Positions 21,233 through 33,915 are shown, counted from the stretch's first letter. The stretch is DNA of 64,000 bases from Puccinia triticina (GCF_026914185.1 NC_070573.1:4333501-4397500), one strand, 5' to 3'. Program-made: numbers and translations. The notes: generated by a model not told the origin, from the sequence alone.

Positions 21233-23435
21233 TTATGAGTGAGATGATTCGTCAATACAAGGAGGAGGATTTAGATCGGTTTCGAGAGGGCTGAGACGTT
21301 CATCAGCAGTCGTTGTTGTAGGAGAGCGACCAGGCTTAAGATCGCTTAAAGAGGCGATGGGGAATTTGTTTTTTTGAGGGGAATCGGAGTTATTTGCCCG
21401 AGTTGAGCGATGATGGCCATGATGATGTGGATGAGCATCTTCTTCCTCTTCTTCCTCTGAAGTGTTCATGAGAGTCAGACCGACGCTTTCTTCAGGAAAG
21501 GTGTCAAAAAGCACACTATCCTGGCTCCGACGGAACCCTAAGTGCCCGTTGGAAGAGGAATGGAAGGGGTTGGCTGAGGAGGGCATGCTCGATCGATGGT
21601 AGGATCGATGGATGGGATGATGGGTCAGCGGCTGTTCAGAACTCATGCTCAGCCGAGACGCATTCAGACTCATCCGTGGATGCATCACCCCACTCTCTAG
21701 ACTTCGGTCCTGGTTTTGCGCCGTCCCGGTCGGGTCGAGACGGGAAATATTTAGTAGGTACACTCCAAGAAAGGTGACGAAAAAGCCCATCAGCAGAGAT
21801 AACGTGTTGACTGCATCTTGTGTGCCGAACCCTTGAAAGAGGATCAACGAGGAAACAATCGTAGCCGTCGAGAAACAAACGTAGTAGATCGGATTGACCC
21901 TGATGTGAAATATTTAATTCAACACGCTGTGCTAAGAATACAAAGGAGAGGATAATAAGAGAGTACAGACACGTTTGTTGAGAATTGATCAAGGGCTTTG
22001 TTGAAGTAATTCATCTGGACAACGATACATCCAGCAACGACGATAGCGAATAAGTAAGTTGGCAGATGAGTCAACTGATTGGATCCGGCCAAGGTCAGTT
22101 TGATTGCCACGCCGAATCCCTTGATGGCCATCACGCTGACTGAGCCGACCAGCGAGCAAATCGAGATGTATACGATTGGTTCCCGAGATCCATAGGTCGG
22201 AGAGACTTTGTAGATCATGAAAACGCTGAACACCAGTACGAAAAAACAGTAGAGCATGAACCCTGTTAACAGTTTGCAGACTTGATATCAGCTGAACGGC
22301 GGTATGTAAATTGAACTTTGGTGAGTTTGCTTACCAGGGTGCATGGCATAGCCTAAGATTTCGTCCACCGTTTTAACCTCTTTGTCCTCGGGGGCATGGA
22401 GGACGATGATGATTGAGCCAAGCAGACAAAGAGCACATCCAATTTTGCCTATCCTTCCTAGCTTTTCCTGAAGGAAAAACGAAGCCAAAACAGCACTAAT
22501 AAAGGAAACAAAAAAGTGGGGAGACATTCATCAATACACTCGTCTCAGGAAGTAGATATGCAAGTATTAATCGAGATAGTGAATGAAAGGAAATGAAACC
22601 AATAAAACCCAGTAAAAGTCAGAGTTGACCAACAGGAGTAGAAGCGTACCCAATAAGCACAGACAGCGCACCGAGTGGAGTTACAAGGATAGGTGGAGCA
22701 AATGTATAAGCGGCGAAATTGGCCACTGGAGTCGATTTGGTAGAAACAAAATCAGTACCGAGTCGTCAGAGAAAAAACTTATAGCAAACGAGAGGGCTGA
22801 AGATGCGTAGCTTACCTTCACCAACGACCACTAGATTCCAGAGAAATTCAAGGCTTGACATCATTATTATTATTGAGATTTTTTTAGATGTATGTTACGT
22901 ATTCATTATGATGAATTTAGGCTGGAGGGAAGCAAAAGAATAATACTAACTAGTTGTCATTCCAGCCCACCAGATTGGATTCCTGAGGTATGTATGTGTT
23001 TGGGTCGATGGACCGGATACCCTATCAGCAGCATCTATGAGACCCTGTAGAAAGAAGAACACCACAGTTAGGTCCAAGAAAGATGGATTGAAGAGTGAGA
23101 TTTGGATGGAGGATATGCTGACTTTTTTGGTTATGATCTGTGTGGATCATTTGTATTTGGTATGAGAACATGTAAATGAAGATGCATTAGTTGGTGGTCT
23201 TTCTTCGTCTTTTTTTGTTCCGATATTCTTTGTTGTTCGACTGTAATTTGACTGGGAACTGTCTGGAGTGAAGTTCGAGAGGGAAACCAACAAAAGATGT
23301 TCCAATCGCCAAGGAAGAAGAAACGGCGAGCGCAAGGCCGATATATCTGACGGGGAACAAAGATGCAGATTAAATTGCGGTTAAGACAGTGATGAGGGTA
23401 GTTAGATGAACCAACTTGTCTTCAAGATGTCCCAT
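21233..23435 (-). CDS. NIPA-type magnesium transporter
   Basis: Nine exons join in one frame of 464 codons: 23435-23416, 23346-23292, 23137-23123, 23044-22951, 22830-22816, 22725-22650, 22495-22335, 22262-21971 and 21899-21233. The product follows the NIPA (DUF803) family: KYIGLALAVSSSLAIGTSF near the N-terminus, then IITKKGLIDAA, NPIWWAGMTT, VANFAAYTFAP, VTPLGALSVLIG and NPIYYVCFS. About nine hydrophobic helices are expected; family members carry Mg2+ across membranes. Exons 3 and 5 are only 15 nt each, supported by frame, splice sites and family consensus. The last exon adds a long hydrophilic tail with an acidic run and a histidine-rich HPHHHGHH, possibly cytosolic and regulatory. Two donors are the less usual GTTGGT. 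The gene appears intact. Confidence 0.88.
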
Positions 23436-23938
23436 CTCGTCACTCGTGAGGGACCTAACGTGCCTCCTAAAAGGCTTTTGATTCGTGAGCTGGTCGGTGG
23501 CGTTCTTGATGGCTGATAGTCTGTACGACGATACATGCGCCCAGATCCGCCCCCTGTGCACTGGGTTCAGATTTGGTGACTGACACCCCCTGTGACACTC
23601 GGGTAGAGCGTAGAAGTTTACCCGATACCGGCGAGGGTTAAAGGTGTAACCCGAACCCCGTGCCCCGGGTGTGCTCACGGGTGGTACCACCCGGGTGTCG
23701 GTCCACGGGATGAGCCTTTGGAACCACCCGAACACCCGGGTGATTGTGCATCTTATATCGGGGGAGGAACAGGGCATGAACAATCTCATCTCTGCTTGCT
23801 TGTGACAATTTGGAGGTTATATTCTGTATTGTGACCTATTTGCAAATTGTCATCTTGAGTTGTATTGTGCTGACTGGTGCTGAACCGTTGAGTGAGGCAG
23901 GAGAAGAAATGAGAAAAAAAATTAAATAATCCCATCAA
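23436..23938. other. Upstream of NIPA: ACCCGGGTG-word island
   Basis: 23560-23720 is dense in ACCCGGGTG and GGTACCACCC words; part of it recurs inverted at 24390-24560. GAGGGTTAAAGGTGTAACCC near 23630 mirrors GGGTTACACCTTTAGCGAGG near 24474, so these may be the ends of the hAT whose remnant lies between. The gene's promoter probably lies here, but no element could be named. Confidence 0.45.
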
Positions 23939-24330
23939 AAGACTGGTACCAGTCTTTAATACAAAGCAGTTGTTCAACGGTTCCAGGGCAAGGGACAAGC
24001 GTGACCAAGAACAGACCCGCCGGCCTTTGGAAAACACCCTCTCCAACAACGCACTTGTAGCGGGGATAGTGAGGTAACATCGAGCCATTCTGGCCAAGAT
24101 CGGGAAGGATTGCTGTTGAATTTGCCAATAATCAAGAAGGTTTGTTCCTTCAGGTTTGGGGTCTTCTTTGAGATACCACTTGATCTTGGCATCAATTGTG
24201 TCGTCCGGACCGGCAGGTTCATAGAACTCAGAATCAAAAAAATCAATCTTGCTTCTGTCTGGAGCTTTGCTAGGCTGGCTAGTTCTGCTTGTGTTCCGCT
24301 TTCTCTTCATGCTAGCTATGTTTGGAGGGG
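23939..24330 (-). pseudogene. hAT transposase C-terminal remnant
   Basis: The minus strand encodes LLDYWQIQQQSFPILARMA, then CYLTIPATSALLERVFSKG, the hAT dimerisation-domain pattern (YW...FP.L..MA..YL.IPATSA..ERVFS.G). The catalytic region upstream is missing. ACCCGGGTG islands on both sides may be its subterminal repeats. Confidence 0.75.
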
Positions 24331-24559
24331 TCGGAACATGAATGATGATGCCACCAGGCACCGGCTGGCTGCGACTGACAAAAAAAAAACCTAAACACCC
24401 GGGTGGTTTGGTGCCCACCCGGGTGAATTTGGAGACGGGCGTTGGGATGGGCATGACCACCCGTCCCGAACCCCGGGTTACACCTTTAGCGAGGGTTACA
24501 AAATGATAGACCTACACCCCGGGTGCACTAGACCGTCTGGGGACGGGCTGATCCTTACG

Positions 24560-24776
24560 TCTCACAACAGGACCTCCCCCGCAACAACATACGGTCCAGT
24601 CACGGGCCCCGTGCCAGGCCCCACGACGGCTTCATGAAGCCGTTGAACAGACAAGAAGATGATATTCCGTACTAACCACGGAAAACAAGCTCTGCAGCTT
24701 GTTTTCCGGGCTGAAGACTTGGTCTCAGATGTCTAGCGAGTGTCACGGAGTGTAGCCTATTGGTTAGGTTACAACA
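24560..24776 (-). repeat. Probable 3' LTR start of Copia 2
   Basis: On the minus strand a purine tract GAGGGGGCAGG (24787-24777) is followed by TGTTGTAACC starting at 24776, the usual polypurine-tract/LTR junction just downstream of the Copia RNase H. The far end of the LTR was not located and no matching 5' LTR was found near 29000. Confidence 0.45.
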
Positions 24777-24983
24777 CCTGCCCCCTCGCTAAGACTCGAG
24801 ACCCTACTTACAAAAGAAGAGGAGAAAAGATAGTAAGAAGGAAAGAAAAAGCAGCATAAAAAAGGGCATAGTAGCGGCAGGCAGAGAAAAAATTAGGAAA
24901 CAGGAGAGATAAAAGGAAGAGAGAGATAAGAAATAAGAGAAAACAATCCGTCAACCAGAATTTAACAGAAAACCCCGCATTTG

Positions 24984-27900
24984 TCAAAACTGTTCAGGCA
25001 GTAAACTTTTAGTAAAGACGTCAGCTTTCTGGTCCGCCGTGGGTACCCATGTCAAATTAGTCAGTTTCCTGTGGAGAGCATCATTAGTAATATAGAAGTC
25101 ATGGTCTGTGTGTTGTGTACGTTTGTTCGCGGCATCATCTGTTCTGACTTTGACTGCGGACTGATTATCGCAATACAAATGACCTACAAAATCTTTCTTT
25201 AGGATGTCTTTGAGGAGGTGCCGGAGCCAAAGCGTGTGCCTGGTCGCGGCACCCAGAGCCATGTATTTGGCATGACAATTTGAAGCTGCAACCGTTGTCT
25301 GACGCCGTGCTACCCACAAAATTGGGCATCCTAAAAACAAAATCAGTACACCATAGGAAGACCTTGAAAATTCCCCGCCCCACAAGGCATCACAGAAATT
25401 TTTGAGCGGAGCAGGGTTACTTGTTGGGAAGAGACAAAGTTTCTGATCAGTACTGCCTGCTATGTAGTTCACTAAGTGTTTGACTCCTTTCCAGTGAAGG
25501 ACACTAGGCTTTGCCAAAAAACAGGCCAGATAGTTCACAGAGAAAGCAATATCCGGCCAAGTTCCCACTGCTAGGTAGCTCATCATACCAAGGACATGAA
25601 GATATGATGAAGACGTGGAAGGGTCACCCTCTTTGGTAGGTGCGTTGAAATTTGGTGGGAGGGGTGTCTTTGCGATTTGAACCCCATCCCACTCTTCTGC
25701 CAACAGTGTCCTGATCAGTTTCTGCTGTGAGAGAATGAAACCAGCCCTTGTGCGCTGAATTTCTATCCCAACAATGGAATCCAATTGTTCAGACCATTTA
25801 ATTTTCAGGATATCCTTCAGATCTTTTTCCAAACACCACAAAAAGGACTCATCTGAGGCAGTGACTACACCTTTGTTGACATGTATCCAGATGACGCCAG
25901 TCTCAGAAGGATGCCTGAGAATATACAAGCTGTTGTCATACTGAGACGGCGAGTATCCAAATTTGTTAAGAATCACCCGTAGATGTAACCACCAGCATCT
26001 TGCTGCCTGCTGTGTGCCATAAAGCGCTTTCTTCAGACGGAATGCATGCCCTGCTGGCAGGTTTACACCCTCTGGAGGTTTCACCCAGACCTCTTCATTG
26101 ATGGGGGAATTCAGATACGCAGCCAAAAAATCAAAACTATGAACCTTCCATTCATAGTGAGCTGCTATCGTGAGTAACAATTGTAAAGAGACGAACATTG
26201 CTGTGGGCGCAAAAGTTTCATTAAAATCTTTCCCAGCAACTTGTCAGAAACCTTTGGCTACATAGCGTGCCTTGTAGCGCTTGGTGAGACCATCTCTGCC
26301 TGACTTTTTGGCAAATACCCATTGGCCATCTAACGGTTTAATTCCTACTGGCATTACTTTGGATTCCCAAACATCCATTTGAGCTAAGTTTGAGAGCTCT
26401 TCCAAAATCGCATTTGCCCATTCAGTTTTATCATTGGATTTCATCGCCTGCTTTTATGTCTTGGGAATATCCACACCATAGAAAGAACAAGTTTGTAGCA
26501 CAGCATCTACGAGGAATTCCTGATTCTCAAATTCAACCTCATTGACAAAATTTCCAAGAGAAATTTGACAAGCAATAAAGTCAAGGGACATCTTGTTCTG
26601 TGATGAACCAGGGTTTGCCGGTGGGTTCACAGGGGTTTGTGTGATTGTCACTTGTGGTACGCTATCAATGAAACAAACCATAGCCAACGAGACAAATTTG
26701 TTGGTGGCAGGAATATAGAACATCCACCCTTTACTTGCTTCCAGATGCGCGACAACAAATGCCTCAACAGCCCGGTCCTCAAGCTTATTCCGTTTTTCAG
26801 CTGGAACGTGAATATATGCTCTAGACCCAAAAATTCTGAACGTATTGAAATTGGGCGGTCTGCTGAACATCGCTTCATAAGGAGTCTTCCCTTTACTGCC
26901 TTTGTTTGGAACTCTATTCAGGATGTGGTTGGCCCACAGAAAGGCGTAGCACCAAAAATTCCTTGGGAGCTTGCTGTTGCTTAGGACAGTCCTTCCCATA
27001 TCTGCTACGGTCCAGTTGAAACGCTCAACTACAGTGCTACACCATTCTGATAATGATGATAGGGTAGTGAGCGCTCCGCGATAATACCCTTTTCCTTCAA
27101 AAAAGCGTTGAAAGTCTTATTCGCAAATTCTCCGCCGTTGTTGCTCCTGAGAATTTTTACCGAGTCCCCTGTTTGCTTCTCCATTTTTCTGATGACATTG
27201 TTGGCCTCAGACTTGGCTTTCAATCCTTTGACATACAAGTAGCCAGTGGCTACATCTCGGAGCGTGAGAAGATATTTGGAACCATCTATGCTCTCTTCTG
27301 GGAAAGGCCCCATGAGATCAGTGCATAGGATTTCTAGACGTGCCGGGGACCGCATGGTACTGGTCAGTGGGTTCAAACTTGTACTTTTGGTAATAGCACA
27401 GATTGGACAGTGGATCTTTCCAGGGGGCAGATCCAAGGAAAAACCAAAACCTAATCTTTGTTTGATCAAGGACCTGATCTTCCTTAAACTGACATGACCA
27501 AAAATCCGGTGCCAGAAGAGAAGGACCTTTTTGGCCTCTATCAGTGATTCTGCCCGCCAGGAAGAAGGATAGATCCTTTCAAAAGGTGACACGAAAGGAT
27601 CAACCTGAGTGGATTGCAAAGCAGTGCTCTTTTGAATGTCAGGAGACGATGACTGGAGGACTTGATTTTCAGATTTAGATAAAGGAGAAACATTCAGATA
27701 TGATGACAAAGATTTGGGAACAGCATGAGACGGAGAGATAAGAGAAACAGGTAGAATATGGGAGGCAGAAGAAGAAACAGGTCCGGAGGCGCTTCGGATG
27801 TCGATTCCGTGAGTTGGTGACAAAAGAGTAGACAGTCCGCCTGCCACGCAAATCATAGGAGCCGGAATGCACCATTGATTGCGTTGCCGCTCAAAAGGGC

Positions 27901-29000
27901 AGCGGAACACCAGTCCATTTGAATCATCAAAGATGTCAAAGGGGGCTAATGTACGGTCGTACATAAAAGACCAGTTAGCTTTCACAAGGGCCGCTAGTGA
28001 GATGAGAGTAGAGGACGCTTGCTCACAAAACAACACTCCTTTTATGGTGATTGTTGAGCCAGCAGGCCCTTGGAAAAGCAGGTCGCCTGCGCCTGATATA
28101 GAGGCTCCTGATCCTGTTGTTGCCACATTGAGTGAAATAGGACATTTGAGTCTCCGGAAGTTATGTAGCAGTCTCATATCTCCAGTGAGATTATGAGTAG
28201 CTTCTGAATCCACAATATCAGGTGTACTCATGTCAAGTTTGGCTGTCATTGCCCCAAAATCCATGTTGGCGATCCCATCAGGGAGGTCGGTGACTTCCGC
28301 TTCCTTCGCCGTTGCCCCACCCCCTCTTGAGTTGTTGGAACGCTGGCGGAAGTTGGTCGACTGTTGGCGTTGCGCCTGAGGCTGAGCAGGTCTGTAGGAG
28401 TCGGCAGGGCGAAACACTGATTGTTGATGTTGGCCGGCTGGGGACTGAAAAACTTGCGACGGGGTGTAGGGCTGTTGACTCGGCTGGTAGTGAGACGGTT
28501 GATTGAACTGTTGGTTGGCGGGGAAACCGTAATACTGTGGGTTGAACTGACCGCCGCCGTATGGGAGGCCTGGCGGAGGATAGACCGCACCAATCATGGG
28601 CATGAAAGGCACTTGCTGAAATTTTTGCCTTTGAGAACTTGTTGGCCGATAAGATAGTGCGCCTGGTCCTTGCTGTTGTCTGTTGACTGGTTGACTGCGC
28701 GATTGAGAGGGACAGTCTCGGAGATAATGTTTCGCATCACCGCAGCTCCAACATTGATTGGCCGTGACGTTGTAGAACTCGATGGCTGCCCCCCACTCTG
28801 ATTCTGGAATATCAGAAAGAAAAGCCAATTGATCAAAAGGGGGAAGGTCGGTAGCGGCTTGTAATAGTGCCGGGGAGGGTCTAGCTGCGGTAGCTTTCGA
28901 CAAGGATCAAGTGTGATTGTCTTGGAGTTTGCAGGCGTTCAGGAGTTGTACTAGTCGGTCAAAAGTTGGGGTTGTGCTGTCACTTGATTGCTGAAGCTCA
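24984..29000 (-). pseudogene. Copia 2 gag-pol, catalytically dead
   Basis: Nearly full-length Copia polyprotein read in several frames: gag zinc knuckle CWSCGDAKHYLRDC (about 28745), protease DSEATHNL (consensus DSGAT), pre-integrase HRIFGHVSL .. CPICAITKS, integrase core (about 27030-27400), RT (about 25700-26200) and RNase H (about 25000-25400). Key residues are lost: integrase RSNNGGEF has N for the second Asp, the RT box reads HVNKGVV where Copia 3 has HVDDGV, and the RNase H box usually containing EAEY reads CHAKY. Gag upstream of 28903 continues to about 29000 beyond a TGA. It cannot be active. Confidence 0.88.
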
Positions 29001-29462
29001 AGTTCGACCCGACAATCAAAGTCTTGTCAGAGTTTGGGATTGGGATCCCCGAACAAGAGCCTTGACTCAGCAACAACCTTGGGTTCTAGTGACTTTTCCA
29101 GTGGTGAATAGGGGTCAAATTGGCTTTAGAATCCATTTCTGAGGTCTTTTTGGTTTTATATTGAAGCCTAGCATCAGTAATTATGCGTATGAGAAAAACA
29201 TTTGATTTTTCACATTTCCGTATACAACAGCGGACTTGGAAATTTCTTACCAAGACCAGCCTTAATTTCTTCTCCGCCTGTGTTCATGCATAAATCAACA
29301 TTGTTTGTTCATACTCATATCATTTTTATGTAACAAATTGACAAACATCTCCTGGCCAGTCTTCTCAGAATCCTACACATATGACTTTGCTAATGCACAA
29401 CTCGGACTCCTATTTGACCTTGGGATCTGGCTGTTGGTTTACAAGTCTTAAGAGTGGCCAAT
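29001..29462. other. Gene-free spacer
   Basis: AT-rich DNA upstream of the Copia 2 gag; the expected 5' LTR was not recognised. Confidence 0.35.
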
Positions 29463-30051
29463 TAGAGATGGCAAACAGGTACCCAGCACCCATTGGTGGG
29501 TACACCTTGCAACTGCTGCGCACCAACCAGGTGGTGCTGGGTGTCAGGTTTTGGTGAAAAAATGACCTCAGTCATACCTGCGTAACTCACCACAGGTCCC
29601 CAAATTTGCTCCAGCGGCCAGTATAGGCAATCAAGAGAGAACATACACCCTTCCCAAGGGCCAATACAACCAATTGAAAGAGCTCATACACTCTCTCAAT
29701 AGCCAGTACCGGCCCTTGACAGAGTGTATGTGCTCTCTTGATTGCCGTTAATGCCGCCCAAGGCCCAGTACTATCCATCAAGGGGGTTTAGGAGCCTGGG
29801 CTCTCCCAATGGCCAGTACCAGCCATTGGGAGAGCTTAGGATTGCATGCAGCTCTCACGGACGCGATGTCCAATACTGAGAATCAAAGGAAAGTTGGCTC
29901 TCCTGATAGGAGCAGGTACCGCCGGTACACCGCCAGAAACCTGCCTGGGGGTGCCAGGTGCGGTGCTGGGTGCCTGTTTTGGGCTGAAAATTGACCTGGT
30001 ACCCGTACCTGTGGGCGGTGCCCAGGTCCCAATTGCCATCTATCAATAATC
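29463..30051. mobile_element. hAT-like MITE with GGTACC ends
   Basis: Left end TAGAGATGGCAAACAGGTAC (29463) and right end GGTCCCAATTGCCATCTA (to 30042) are inverted. TGGCCAAT (29455-29462) and AGGCCAAT (30052-30059) match at 7 of 8 bases, a possible hAT duplication with nine extra bases at the right end. The interior holds hairpins such as CCAATGGCCAGTACCAGCC. Confidence 0.5.
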
Positions 30052-31959
30052 AGGCCAATGGACTTTGTGACTTTGTTGTGAGCAAGGATCTCTGCTTTTC
30101 ACAAATTTGTATACCTCTGGGATTTTGATGAATGTGCTGCAAGCTTGATAGTTGGGTGGCTTGAGGGAATCCCACCTAATTATGTAATTGGTGGTTTATA
30201 GATACACTAGAGGCCAAGGCGACTTCGCTGCTGCAGGTTTATGCCACAACTCCTGGCTCCCACTGATGCAGTGGGTCAATAGTTCACAAATATGTCAAAC
30301 TGGAATTTCATCTTTATGGGCTAAACACACTTTGATGGCTCAGATCCAAACCAAACATATCCCACATGAATGAAACCTGATTTATAATAATGAAACTTTT
30401 TCCCTTGAAATGAATGGATGCAGAGACATGAATATTCAAGCTTGTTGTTGCTATGTAGATTTTTTCAACCCCACAGCCTTAGAGGATCAAGAAAATGGCA
30501 TTTTTAAACTTCCTGTAGCAGCATCATTTCCCATTGGGTGATTGGTATTTGGGGAAAAAAATACACACAGCATAAATCCTTCTATAATCTATAGAGGCCA
30601 AGGCGGCTTTTCCACTGTAAACAAAAGTTCAAAAGCCCTTGCTTGTCTCCATTGGAGCATTGGCATGTAGTAAAACTCCCCTCCTATGACTAAAACTACT
30701 ACACATTAGTTTAAACTCCCATGCAATGAATTTTTTGGCTTGATGTTTTGGCAATTTCTCCAATATCCCATTATTGTTCACAGCTCAAATTAGTCTTCAA
30801 ACTTTTCTCAGATTTATTTCTACCAATCTTGCCATCAAAGTGTCTCTGGAAGGCCCTTGGCTTCATATGAATTTCAAAATTAGAATTAAACTTTTATCAT
30901 GAATGTTCAATCACAAATAAACCCATCCTTGAACCAACTCTGTAACTTAATTTTGACATGTATTAATGTGACAAGTATCAACCATGAGCATCTTTGTTCA
31001 AGCTAACAAGAACTCAAGGTTAATTTCTTACAATGCAATCACTCAAAACAGATACATCACAATTTGACACAGATTTATAGGAAAGCTGGAGGTCAGGATG
31101 GAGGGCTGGTGTGATCACCTTGATTTTGGGTATGATGAACTTGCCATGAAAGCTTTGAATGTGCTTGAAGCTTCATTTGCCTTTGGGCTTGACCTTAGAC
31201 TTGGCAAATTTTATACTTCCCACCAAAGGGACAAAGATTTCTTTAGCAGGCACTTCACCTTACCACCGACTAACTTCTCATGGTCTTGCTGAATGTTAAC
31301 TTGTTCAATAAAATTGTCTCTGGCGCGCGCTATGACGATACTCTTCATGGGCGCTTGCTGGACTTCCACCTCAAAGGCTCAAGTGTATGGTGACGCCCCA
31401 CAAGCGTGGCATGGACAGGGGCGTCCATGGGGCGCCCAAGCTGGTACATACTCCAATCGGGGGGTGAGATCTGGCTTGACAGTTCGGACAAAAAGACAAG
31501 GGCGGGGTCAAACTCCCGTTGCAGTTGAGCATTGCAAGCTGTGTCCCTGCTGACTATGCCAAGGAAGATCTCCGTGCCAACAGTACAATGGGCTATGTGG
31601 TATAAACCTCATAACTTTGCGACTTGATGGTCCTAGGAATCAGTTTTACGGCAAAGTCCTTAGTTTTCTCGTGAGCACGTGTGGATAGAGTGCAATGGAG
31701 GAGAACACGCGCTGCATGAACACATCACATCGCCTCCAACTACCTTCTTGGTTTGTTTGACAGAGTCAGCATGGATCCCAAGCCTCTGTTCACACATCCC
31801 TCTGGAGGAGATGAAGATCGAGGGACATTGAAAACCCATGTTTCCCACCAGAATTCAACTGAAGCTGCAGTAGTGCAGTCAGTACAGAGTGCAGCTGAGA
31901 AAGCCTGGCCAAGCCGTGTGTTCAACCCTGCACGTAGTCAGTTAATTCTTTTGCCAGGG
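30052..31959. other. Gene-poor region
   Basis: AT-rich DNA without a supportable gene. 31690-31960 has an open plus-strand frame of ordinary composition, but I recognise no domain. Confidence 0.4.
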
Positions 31960-32560
31960 GCAGCAATCCTTTCCCCCCCGGTTTTTGGACATAAGGCGAC
32001 GCATGTGGGGCGTCACCCCACTCGCCACTTGGGCGTATAGCGAGCGCCCGTGGAGGGTATGGTCACAGCGCGCCACTGAGGCATACACCGCAGGGCGGTC
32101 GAGTCGCCCCAGAAACCATCAGTGGGGCGCCCCGTGACCCAGCCATCAGGCGGCAACCCTGGTTCAACCCTAGGAACACCGCCCCACAGGCGCCCCCAAA
32201 GACGACCTTGGGACCGTCAGGGAGGTCCCAGGGGCCTCCCAAAGAGGCCGCCGCACTCCAAAAGGGCGGACTTGGGTCGCCCTGCCGGTTTGGCCATGGG
32301 ATGCCCCTGTCCCATGGTCGACGCGTTGGGGGTCGCATAAAAAGGCGATTTGAGGGGCGGCGCAATCGTGTGACAGGGTGGCACCCATGTCAACAAGACT
32401 TGGCGACTGCGCGGCCCCAAAGGGGCGGGTTGTTAGCGTCTAGTGAGGCATATCCGGGGCCTCCGCCTGAGGGCCCAACCGGTTGGCCATAATCCGCATA
32501 ACTGAAAGGCAAGCTGGCCAACAGGGCGGGCGTGCCGGAGGCGTACAACGGTCGGTTCAC
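31960..32560. repeat. GC-rich GGGGCG-word island
   Basis: A sharp GC-rich block with repeated GGGGCG, GGCGCC and short palindromes. Several overlapping open frames on both strands are a consequence of its composition. No family was recognised. Confidence 0.4.
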
Positions 32561-32879
32561 CTATTGGCCCAATGTGACAGCAGGCGCGGCGCTCAGACGA
32601 GCAGGGGACAAAAAGGCAGGGCAGAATAGATCCCGGTGGACTTGTGGCCCCAGTTGGGGCAGGCATCATGGGTTGGCCGCATACAAGATTCATGGGTATT
32701 TGATCTTATTCATTGCATGTTGTTAGTAATAACAGAACTGGGGAACAACAGGCCCCTGGCCAATGCCAGGGGGGGAATGCCCTTTAGAGGTGGTAAAATG
32801 AGGGGGGAGGGGGAGGGGGGGCTCTCCAGAGCATCCTGTTTCATCCTGGGGGTGTAGCAGGATGAAACATGATGGACGT
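32561..32879. other. Flank of the Gypsy insertion
   Basis: No gene. A hairpin (CATCCTGTTTCATCCTG against CAGGATGAAACATGATG) lies at about 32829-32875 just before the Gypsy target site. Confidence 0.4.
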
Positions 32880-33748
32880 TATGGACTCCTGTCAGGTCAG
32901 GGCCTGTGGCAGTCTGGTGAGGGGATAGTGCAGAATGCTGCCCTCGTCGGTGGTCTTGCGAGAAGTATCGGATAAGGGTCGAAAAGTGTGATAGCGGTTG
33001 GGGGGGGGGATTTGTTTGAGAGTGAACGAGGGGGTGGAATACCCTCGGCAGTTTGGTTGGATGGAAAACTCAGAAAAGAAACTCGGCGGGAAGCCAACGC
33101 TGTCGTCGGAAACTCGGATAGTGCTCTAAAGAAATAAACTCGAGAAGCTCCGGTAATCAAAAACTCTGAAGTATGCGGGGCAGGATCTACACGGTCTGGG
33201 ATCAATAAGCTCAAAACTCAAAAAGTGATGATATTCCTCGTGGTTCGGAGGTGGATACCATGCGGATCCTTCCTCCAAGTTCGGCTGAACTTGGATTCAG
33301 GCCGCGACATGCTGCGCGACGAGCCCTCGTGCCCGCCGCGCCCGTACAACTAAGATGAGCAGGGAAGAGAGAACAACCAAAAGAGACAACAACCAACAAA
33401 CAAGGCCAAGAAAACAAACAAACCAAAAAAAAACCAAACCTCCTCCAACTCAAAACCTTCCAACGCGCGCAAGGTAGAAACCGGAAAGAAAGACATGTGT
33501 AAAAGAAAGGAAAATAGAGGAATCAAAAACAAAACAAACTAACAAAAAAACAAGAAAAGAAAAGGAAGAAAGAAAGAAGAAAGGAAAAGGAAAGAAAGAG
33601 CCAGGACGGAGAGTTAGAGAAGGGGGAAAGATAGACCATGAAGAAAAGAAAATCCTGATACGTCTTGAGGATGCGGCGCCCGCCGCACGGTTGAGCCTTG
33701 AGATCTTGCCCGTGCATTTTCATCTTGAGTGCGCCCCAGAACTCCACA
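32880..33748 (-). repeat. Gypsy 3' LTR
   Basis: The same sequence as 40568-41436 apart from a few transitions. On the minus strand it starts TGTGGAGTTC and ends GGAGTCCATA. If the terminal TA is excluded the canonical TG..CA ends remain, but the 4-bp ACGT duplication fits the longer version. Confidence 0.9.
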
Positions 33749-33760
33749 TCTTCCCCCAGT
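33749..33760 (-). promoter_or_regulatory. Gypsy polypurine tract
   Basis: The minus strand reads ACTGGGGGAAGA directly before the 3' LTR TG, the expected primer for plus-strand DNA synthesis. Confidence 0.75.
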
Positions 33761-33840
33761 TTGCAGTCTGTCCCTAGACTGCGCGCTGCTCTTGGATACG
33801 TGTTGCCAGACAGGAAAAAAAAGAAAACCGCGAAGGTATG

Positions 33841-33915
33841 GCTCACAGAGTGGCAGGTAATGCTTTGACGACGTGTAGAGTTACCCTAGGAGGTGCACTA
33901 TTGGATGGAACTTAC
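33841..33915 (-). repeat. Intron-like repeat E
   Basis: On the minus strand it begins GTAAGTTCC right after the integrase codons EEQK and ends CTCTGTGAGC. It is the fifth member of the repeat family at 37006, 37249, 37711 and 40252. The stop codon that closes integrase lies inside its donor (AAG TAA GT). A clear downstream acceptor was not fixed. Confidence 0.6.

Noticed and set aside
24755..24815. tRNA-like SINE head
   Set aside because: The A/B-box resemblance is weak, and the position fits a Copia polypurine tract followed by the LTR start.
31960..32690. Overlapping GC-rich genes on both strands
   Set aside because: Open frames on both strands reflect high GC; no domain or splice structure.
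32897..33846. Four small genes duplicated at 40585-41525
   Set aside because: The duplication is the Gypsy LTR pair; the frames lack domains.
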